NCBI RefSeq assembly: GCF_014636235.1
Contig: NZ_BMDZ01000033.1
Location: forward strand, 1 to 62,553
From: Tistrella bauzanensis
Lineage (GTDB): Bacteria; Pseudomonadota; Alphaproteobacteria; Tistrellales; Tistrellaceae
DNA length: 62,553 nt
Direction of reading: 5' to 3'
Part shown: positions 57,398 through 62,553 of the stretch, piece by piece
Numbering within the stretch: the stretch's first letter is position 1
Layout of the letters: every line of letters starts with the position of its first letter
Position numbers and translations under genes: made by a program
The notes under the pieces: generated by a model
Seen by the model: the letters and a program-made list of their open reading frames with translations, nothing else
What the model was told of the DNA's origin: nothing
Databases searched by the model: none

Positions 57398-58612
57398 TCA
57401 GTCCACCTGGGATGCCCGCATGCCGAAGCGGTCGGTTGTCGCGAGACCGGCTGCGATCAACAGGACCAGGGCGACCCAGGGCAGGGCCATCGGCCCCGGC
57501 TGCCCGATCAGGATGCCACCTGCAATGCCGCCACCGGCGATGGCGAGGTTCCATGCGGTGACGATCATCGACTGGGCGATGTCGGCGGCGGCACCGGCGG
57601 CGCGGGCCGAGGCGGTCTGGAACAGGGTGGGGGTGCCGCCGAAGGCCAGGCCCCACAGAATGACACCGGCCCAGATCAGCCCCGGCTGACCGAGCGGCCC
57701 GGCAATCCCCAGCAGAGCGGTTGCCAGGGCGAAGCCAAGGATGGCGAGCCGCACCAGCCGGCGCAGATGGCGATCGACCGCAAGCCCGGTCAGCCAGATG
57801 CCGGCCACCGCCGCCAGACCGAAGACCAGCAGCACCTGATCGACCCGGTGGCCCAGCCCGGCCGGGGCCAGAAACGGCGCGATATAGGTGTAGAGGATAT
57901 TATGGGCGAGCACCGTGGCCAGGGTCGCGGCCAGCACGGCGGCAAGTCCGGGCAGGGCGATGATCCGGCGCGCCGGCAGGCGACGGCCCGGGGCCTCGCC
58001 GGGAAAGTCCGGCACCTGCCACAGCACCCAGGGGATCAGGATCAGGCTGAGCACGGTCATGACGCCGAAGCCGGCACGCCAGCCGCTGATGGCGCCAAGC
58101 GTGGTGCCGGCCGGCACGCCGCGCGCCAGGGCCAGCGGAATCCCGGCCATCGCCACCGCGATCGCCCTGCCTTTCATCCGGTCGGGCACCATGCGGCCGG
58201 CATGACCGGCCAGCAGCGCCCAGAGCAGGCCGGCCGAAACGCCGGCCAGGAAGCGGGCCACCAGGGTTATCGTATAGCTGGGCGAAAGGGCGGTCACCGT
58301 ATTGGCGATGGCGAATCCGCCGATGGCCAGCAGCAGCAGGGGCCGGCGGCGCCAGCCGCGGGTGGCGGTGGCCAGCGGAATGGCCGCGATCAGCGAGCCG
58401 GCGGCATAGACCGTCACCAACTGGCCGGCCAATGCCGCCGAGACGCCGAGCCCGGCGCCGATCTGTGGCAGCAGGCCGGCGGGCAGGGCCTCGGTCAGGA
58501 CCGTGATGAACCCGGCTGCGGCCAGCGCCAGAAGCCCCGGCCAAGGCAGCCGTTCGTTGGCGTGAGGTGCGGCACTTGCCCGCGCTGTGCCGGTTCGCGA
58601 TGTCGTGGTCAT
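57398..58612 (-). CDS. MFS transporter, probable sugar or drug efflux (DHA1 type)
   Basis: A 404-residue twelve-helix exporter. Helix 1 has FITVLTEALPAGLLPQIG and helix 4-5 FLAGVSAGLLWALLAGHAGR; the pattern fits the AraJ/NepI-like DHA1 group. The divergent LysR gene probably regulates it. The exported compound is unknown. Confidence 0.85.
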   Translation of the reverse strand: MTTTSRTGTARASAAPHANERLPWPGLLALAAAGFITVLTEALPAGLLPQIGAGLGVSAALAGQLVTVYAAGSLIAAIPLATATRGWRRRPLLLLAIGGFAIANTVTALSPSYTITLVARFLAGVSAGLLWALLAGHAGRMVPDRMKGRAIAVAMAGIPLALARGVPAGTTLGAISGWRAGFGVMTVLSLILIPWVLWQVPDFPGEAPGRRLPARRIIALPGLAAVLAATLATVLAHNILYTYIAPFLAPAGLGHRVDQVLLVFGLAAVAGIWLTGLAVDRHLRRLVRLAILGFALATALLGIAGPLGQPGLIWAGVILWGLAFGGTPTLFQTASARAAGAAADIAQSMIVTAWNLAIAGGGIAGGILIGQPGPMALPWVALVLLIAAGLATTDRFGMRASQVD

Positions 58613-58765
58613 GGATCCGCCTGTGAGGGATTAGGGAGCGACGATCTGTCGAGGCGGACAGCGTGCGGCCGGCGCCGTTTCGGAAAAACAGGCTGTAATT
58701 CCATTGATAAAGGATATGACTGTCCGGAATGACGGCCGATGATGGCAGCCGTCCCGGAGGTTCGC

Positions 58766-58775
58766 GGGGGGGGGG
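58766..58775 (+). repeat. Run of ten G in the leader of the LysR gene
   Basis: A homopolymer of ten G ends one base before the AGATGCG spacer of the start codon at 58783, so it forms the ribosome site itself. Length changes by slippage could alter translation. Confidence 0.8.
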
Positions 58776-58782
58776 AGATGCG

Positions 58783-60132
58783 ATGATCGATCAACTGGGC
58801 GCGCTGGCGGCTTTCATGCGCACCGCCGAGACCGGCAGCTTCGTTGCGGCGGCGCGGGTGCTGGGCGTGTCGTCATCGGCGGTGGGCAAGGCGGTGGCGC
58901 GGCTGGAAGACCGGCTGGGCGTGCGGCTGTTCCATCGCAGCACCCGCAGCATCACCCTGACGGCCGAGGGGCAGTCGTTTCTGGAGCGCTGCCGGCGGAT
59001 CTTCGCCGAGATCGAGGCGGCCGAGCACGATCTGCTCCAGGCACGCGCAGTGCCACGCGGCCGGTTGCGGATCAGCCTGCCCTTGATCGGCATGCTGGTG
59101 ATGCCGGTCATCGCCGGCTTCATGCGCGCCTATCCCGATATCACCCTGGATATCGACCAGAGCGACCGACTGGTGGAGGTGATCGAGGAAGGCTTCGACG
59201 CGGTGATGCGCAGCGGTGATGGTGGCGACAGCCGGCTGATCAGCCGCAGTCTGGGCAGTTTCCGCTATCGCATCGTCGCGGCACCCGCCTATTTCGCGGC
59301 CCATGGCCGGCCCGACAGCCCGGCGGATCTCGCCGGTCATGCCTGCCTGCATCATCGTTATCCGGCCACCGGCAAGCTGGAACCCTGGCCACTGGACCCG
59401 GCGGCGCTGCGCGGCCCCCTGCCCGAAACCCTGTCGGCGAACACGCTGGATCCGCTGATCCAACTGGCCGAACAGGGGCTGGGCATCATCTGCCTGCCCG
59501 ATTTCGCCGTGCGCCGCCAGCTCGATGACGGCCGGCTGGTGCCGGTGCTCGACAGCCATGTGGGCGGTGGCGGCCAGTTCCGCATCCTGTGGCCGTCGAG
59601 CCGGCACATGTCGCCGACGCTGAGGGTGTTCGTGGATTATATGGCGACCCATCTGCGCCTGACCGGACCTGACACCGGATCGCGCGCCTCAGGCAACCCG
59701 CATCCGGGTGGCCAGCAGGTCCAGAAACGCGCGCACCCGTGCCGGCATCTGGCCGCCCTGGCCGGGATAGAGCGCGTGGATGTCTTCGCGGTCGCCGGGG
59801 TTGAACGCGTCGAGCACCGGCACCAGACGACCGGCGGCCAGATCGTCGCGCACCGCAGCATAGGTCAGCCGGGCCAGCCCGACCCCGGTGATCGCCAGCA
59901 GCCGCATGGCATCGCCATCGCTGACCCGGACATTGCCCGAGGGCGGCACCGAGATGATCCGGCCATCGACCAGCAGCGGCCAGCCGGCGACGATCCGGGC
60001 ATAGGCGAAGCCGATCCGGTTGTGGCGGTGCAGGTCGTCCGGATGCCGGGGCTGGCCGTGGGCCGCGAGATAGCCGGGCGACGCCACGATCATCTGGCCG
60101 ACCGAGCCCAGCTTGCGCGTCATCAACCTTGA
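58783..60132 (+). CDS. LysR family regulator with read-through C-terminal extension
   Basis: The first 305 residues or so form a complete LysR regulator: helix-turn-helix SFVAAARVLGVSSSAVGKAV, RLEDRLGVRLFHRSTRSITL, then an effector domain ending near VFVDYMATHLRLTG. No stop codon follows there. The frame stays open to 60132 and adds about 145 residues antisense to the convergent LysR gene (59689-60594), with His/Arg/Gln-rich low-quality sequence. The normal end has probably been lost. A start at 58729 in the same frame is possible and would include the G-run in the coding sequence. It is divergent from the MFS exporter, its likely target. Confidence 0.8.
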   Translation: MIDQLGALAAFMRTAETGSFVAAARVLGVSSSAVGKAVARLEDRLGVRLFHRSTRSITLTAEGQSFLERCRRIFAEIEAAEHDLLQARAVPRGRLRISLPLIGMLVMPVIAGFMRAYPDITLDIDQSDRLVEVIEEGFDAVMRSGDGGDSRLISRSLGSFRYRIVAAPAYFAAHGRPDSPADLAGHACLHHRYPATGKLEPWPLDPAALRGPLPETLSANTLDPLIQLAEQGLGIICLPDFAVRRQLDDGRLVPVLDSHVGGGGQFRILWPSSRHMSPTLRVFVDYMATHLRLTGPDTGSRASGNPHPGGQQVQKRAHPCRHLAALAGIERVDVFAVAGVERVEHRHQTTGGQIVAHRSIGQPGQPDPGDRQQPHGIAIADPDIARGRHRDDPAIDQQRPAGDDPGIGEADPVVAVQVVRMPGLAVGREIAGRRHDHLADRAQLARHQP

Positions 60133-60594
60133 GTCTTTTAGCGGCCCGCTGCGGATCGCCACATCGACCCGCTGGTCCAGCAGGTCGACCACGTCATCGG
60201 TCAGGGTGATGTCGACCGACAGGCGTGGATGATCGGCCAGGAAGCCCGCGATCAGCGGCAGCAGAAACTGCCGGCCCACCGGCACGTTGACGCTGATCCT
60301 GAGCCGGCCGACTGGGGCTGCCGCCGCCGAGGCGCCCCGTTCCGCTTCATCCAGGCCGGCCAGAACCGCGATGGCGCGCTCATAGAACACGCAGCCTTCG
60401 GGCGTGAGCTGCAACTTGCGGGTGGTGCGGTTGACCAGCCGCGCGCCGAGCCGCGCCTCAAGCCGGCTGACCAGCTTACTGACCGCCGAGGGCGTCATGG
60501 CAAGGTCGCGGGCGGCGGCCGAGAAGCCACCACGCTCCACCACCCGCACGAAGACCTCCATCTCGCCCGATCGGTTGACCTCCAGTCGCGCCAT
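59689..60594 (-). CDS. LysR family transcriptional regulator
   Basis: A 301-residue LysR protein of the AaeR/PecT-like group. HTH: GFSAAARDLAMTPSAVSKLV, RLEARLGARLVNRTTRKLQL. The effector domain includes DVVDLLDQRVDVAIRSG and ends LLATRMRVA. It is convergent with the LysR gene on the other strand, whose extension overlaps its last 444 bases, and divergent from the aldo/keto reductase it probably controls. Confidence 0.92.
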   Translation of the reverse strand: MARLEVNRSGEMEVFVRVVERGGFSAAARDLAMTPSAVSKLVSRLEARLGARLVNRTTRKLQLTPEGCVFYERAIAVLAGLDEAERGASAAAAPVGRLRISVNVPVGRQFLLPLIAGFLADHPRLSVDITLTDDVVDLLDQRVDVAIRSGPLKDSRLMTRKLGSVGQMIVASPGYLAAHGQPRHPDDLHRHNRIGFAYARIVAGWPLLVDGRIISVPPSGNVRVSDGDAMRLLAITGVGLARLTYAAVRDDLAAGRLVPVLDAFNPGDREDIHALYPGQGGQMPARVRAFLDLLATRMRVA

Positions 60595-60699
60595 CGTGAC
60601 CTGAACTCACAAATCATGTGCCGACCGGCAGGCTATCGTCATAATTCCCGGCCGTCCATGCTCTGGCCTCGACAGTCATCAATGATCGGGAGCGTTCTC

Positions 60700-61734
60700 A
60701 TGGAATACCGACGTCTCGGCGCATCGGGCCTGATGGTGCCGGTGCTCAGCTTCGGCACGGGCACTTTCGGCGGCAGCGGTCCGCTGTTCGGCGCCTGGGG
60801 CACCACCGATGCGGCGGAAGCCCGCCGGCTGGTCGATATCTGCCTGGAAGCCGGCGTCACTCTGTTCGACACGGCCGATGTCTATTCTGACGGCGCATCG
60901 GAAACCGTGTTGGGGGCGGCGATCCGCGGGCGGCGCGACCGGCTGTTGCTGTCGACCAAGCTGGGCCTGCCGCTGGGCGACGGGCCGGATCAGGCCGGAA
61001 CCTCACGCGGCCGGCTGATCGGCGGTGTCGATGCCGCTCTCCGTCGGCTGGGCACCGATCATATCGATCTGCTGCAACTGCACGCCTTCGATGCGGCAAC
61101 CCCGATGGTCGAGGTGCTGTCGACGCTGGACGATCTGGTCCGGGCGGGGAAGCTGCGCCATGTGGGCGTGTCGAACTTTCCCGGCTGGGCATTGATGAAG
61201 GCGCTGGCGGTGGCGGACCGCCATGGCTGGCCGCGCTATATCGCCCATCAGGTCTATTATTCGCTGATCGGCCGTGACTATGAATGGGAATTGATGCCGC
61301 TGGGGCTGGATCAGGGCGTGGGTGCCATGGTGTGGAGCCCGCTCGGCTGGGGCCGCCTGACCGGCCGGATCGGCCGCGATCGGCCCCTACCCGCCGAAAG
61401 CCGCCTGCATCAGACTGCCGAATTCGGCCCGCCGGTCGATGACGCGCTGCTGTTCCGGGTGGTGGATGTGCTGGACGAGCTGGCCGAGGAGACCGGGCGC
61501 ACGGTGCCGCAGATCGCGATCAACTGGCTGCTCCGCCGGCCGACCGTGGCAACGGTGATCATCGGCGCGCGCAACGAGGCGCAGTTGCGTGACAATCTGG
61601 GTGCTGCCGGCTGGGTACTGACGCCCGATCAGGTGGCGCGACTGGATGCGGCCAGTCTGACGACGGCGGCCTATCCGTCATTCCCCTATCGGCGGCAGGC
61701 AGGCTTCGCGCGGCTGGCGCCGCCGGCGGTGTGA
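60700..61734 (+). CDS. Aldo/keto reductase
   Basis: A 344-residue NADPH-dependent reductase of the AKR superfamily. It has MEYRRLGASGLMVPVLSFGT, catalytic Asp and Tyr in FDTADVYSDGASE, Lys in LLLSTKLGL, His in LLQLHAFDA, then VGVSNFPGW and the cofactor segment VIIGARNEAQLRDN. GGGAG is seven bases before the ATG at 60700; an ATG six codons earlier is less well placed. Likely substrate: an aldehyde or ketone matching the adjacent LysR effector. Confidence 0.93.
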   Translation: MEYRRLGASGLMVPVLSFGTGTFGGSGPLFGAWGTTDAAEARRLVDICLEAGVTLFDTADVYSDGASETVLGAAIRGRRDRLLLSTKLGLPLGDGPDQAGTSRGRLIGGVDAALRRLGTDHIDLLQLHAFDAATPMVEVLSTLDDLVRAGKLRHVGVSNFPGWALMKALAVADRHGWPRYIAHQVYYSLIGRDYEWELMPLGLDQGVGAMVWSPLGWGRLTGRIGRDRPLPAESRLHQTAEFGPPVDDALLFRVVDVLDELAEETGRTVPQIAINWLLRRPTVATVIIGARNEAQLRDNLGAAGWVLTPDQVARLDAASLTTAAYPSFPYRRQAGFARLAPPAV

Positions 61735-61740
61735 TCGCCG

Positions 61741-61759
61741 GCCGTCTTCACCCGACGGC
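61741..61759. terminator. Short hairpin between convergent genes
   Basis: GCCGTC (61741-61746) pairs with GACGGC (61754-61759) around seven bases, between the aldo/keto reductase and DedA stops. It may be a bidirectional terminator; there is no strong T-run. Confidence 0.35.
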
Positions 61760-61765
61760 GGCCGT

Positions 61766-62386
61766 TCAACCGATAGCGCCGGGGCCATGCCCGCCGCCAC
61801 CCCGTCGCATCAGCCGCCAGACGACGAAGGCGGTGACCTCGACCGCCAGGATCGCGGCGGCGAACCACATCATGACATGGGCGGTGTCCATGCGGCTTTC
61901 CGCCAGCACATCGCCCAGCATCACCAGCGGCGCGTTCCAGATCAGCGTGCCCAGCACGGTCGCCGCCAGATAGGGCCGGAACGGCATGCGCATCACGCCG
62001 GCAGGCAGGCCGATGAAGATCCGCACGGTGGGAATGGTCTGGGCCACCAGGGTGACCAGAAACGGATGCCGGCCATAGGCACCGCGCATCCGGTCGTAAA
62101 GCTTCGGGGTGAGCAGGATATAGCGGCCGCGACGGGCGACGAGACGCTCGGCCCGCCCTGAGAGCAGCCGCCCCAGCCAGTACCAGCCGAGCGCGCCCAC
62201 GACCGAGCCCAGCGTCGCCGCGGCGACCGTGGCCGCGAGCCCGCCTTCCATCTCGTCGCCGAGCGCACCGAAGGCCGCGAGCATCACATAGGACGGGATG
62301 ATCGGGACGTATTTCTCGGCAAAGGCCAGGAACGCCACTCCGGCCAGGCCGGCAGACATCAGCAGGTCGATGATCGACTGCGGCAT
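61766..62386 (-). CDS. DedA family membrane protein
   Basis: A 206-residue DedA/SNARE-associated (VTT) protein with five or so membrane segments. Hallmarks are the acidic EKYVPIIPSYVML near the N-terminus, GSVVGALGWYWLGR, and the conserved basic-Pro motif TIPTVRIFIGLPAGVMRM. Members take part in membrane-lipid carrier flipping and envelope homeostasis. The ATG at 62386 has GGAG upstream; a TTG ten codons earlier is less likely. Beyond it (62417-62553) no gene is seen. Confidence 0.88.
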   Translation of the reverse strand: MPQSIIDLLMSAGLAGVAFLAFAEKYVPIIPSYVMLAAFGALGDEMEGGLAATVAAATLGSVVGALGWYWLGRLLSGRAERLVARRGRYILLTPKLYDRMRGAYGRHPFLVTLVAQTIPTVRIFIGLPAGVMRMPFRPYLAATVLGTLIWNAPLVMLGDVLAESRMDTAHVMMWFAAAILAVEVTAFVVWRLMRRGGGGHGPGAIG

Positions 62387-62553
62387 GGGAGGGGGCTCCG
62401 AGGGGGACAATGCCAAGCGTCCATATCATAGGTCAGATAGGAAATCCACGCAGCCCTTTGAAGCAGGGCAATCGCATTTGCCCAATGATCGACCTTGCGA
62501 ATTCATCGGACCATCCGGCCCGTTTTCGCTTGCGGCTGATCGGGAGCTTGGGC

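Overview
This is a 62.5-kb stretch of very GC-rich, gene-dense DNA. It reads as the chromosome or a large replicon of a free-living, metabolically versatile alphaproteobacterium of the Rhodospirillales type (Azospirillum/Tistrella-like). That placement is an inference from codon usage and from the mix of families: DctABD, an acdS/Lrp pair, ABC sugar uptake, many LysR/Lrp/GntR/MocR regulators and soluble and membrane chemoreceptors. I see no rRNA, tRNA, CRISPR array, prophage or complete insertion sequence. Both ends look like breaks next to repeats: the first gene is a short-chain dehydrogenase cut off by foreign-looking sequence.

Layout. 1-5.6 kb: SDR fragment, an internally deleted erythromycin-esterase-family gene, a Raf-kinase-inhibitor-like protein, Fe-superoxide dismutase, a DUF1003 membrane protein, and tryptophanase (tnaA) preceded by a short reading frame that matches the E. 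coli TnaC leader peptide at its key residues. 5.7-8.5 kb: diguanylate cyclase and an alpha/beta hydrolase. 8.5-13.5 kb: the dctD-dctB two-component operon divergent from dctA, with a clear sigma-54 promoter and an upstream palindrome. 13.7-16.7 kb: GST and a hybrid histidine kinase. 16.8-21.1 kb: a four-gene sugar ABC importer. 21.4-24.3 kb: a lysine-dehydrogenase-like enzyme divergent from an Lrp regulator, then an acetyltransferase and a double cupin. 24.6-26.3 kb: a membrane chemoreceptor.

26.4-34.2 kb: an operon of LysR regulator, DUF3100-like membrane protein, small membrane protein, L-serine ammonia-lyase and M20 amidohydrolase. Divergent from it is a beta-hydroxyacid dehydrogenase/aldehyde dehydrogenase pair. 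The same 19-bp operator-like palindrome occurs in both control regions. 34.3-38.5 kb: a 998-residue protein that joins a catalase-like heme domain to a LodA-like cysteine tryptophylquinone oxidase, followed by its LodB-like flavoprotein. With the tna leader, this is the most unusual content of the window. 38.5-41.3 kb: an MFS transporter and a divergent MocR regulator with two 28-bp tandem repeats between them. 41.3-46.9 kb: ureidoglycolate lyase, allantoicase and a FadR-type regulator, divergent from a polar amino-acid-type ABC importer, which looks like a purine/ureide catabolic locus. 47.1-50.2 kb: a soluble chemoreceptor with two near-identical PAS domains and a type II NADH dehydrogenase. 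50.5-52.2 kb: an Lrp regulator divergent from ACC deaminase. 52.2-57.3 kb: sbcDC. 57.4-62.4 kb: MFS exporter/LysR, LysR/aldo-keto reductase and a DedA protein.

Many genes form regulator-plus-target pairs read from one shared promoter region, and several of those regions carry palindromes or repeats that are good operator candidates. Starts were chosen by Shine-Dalgarno spacing and family length; several genes appear to use GTG or TTG.
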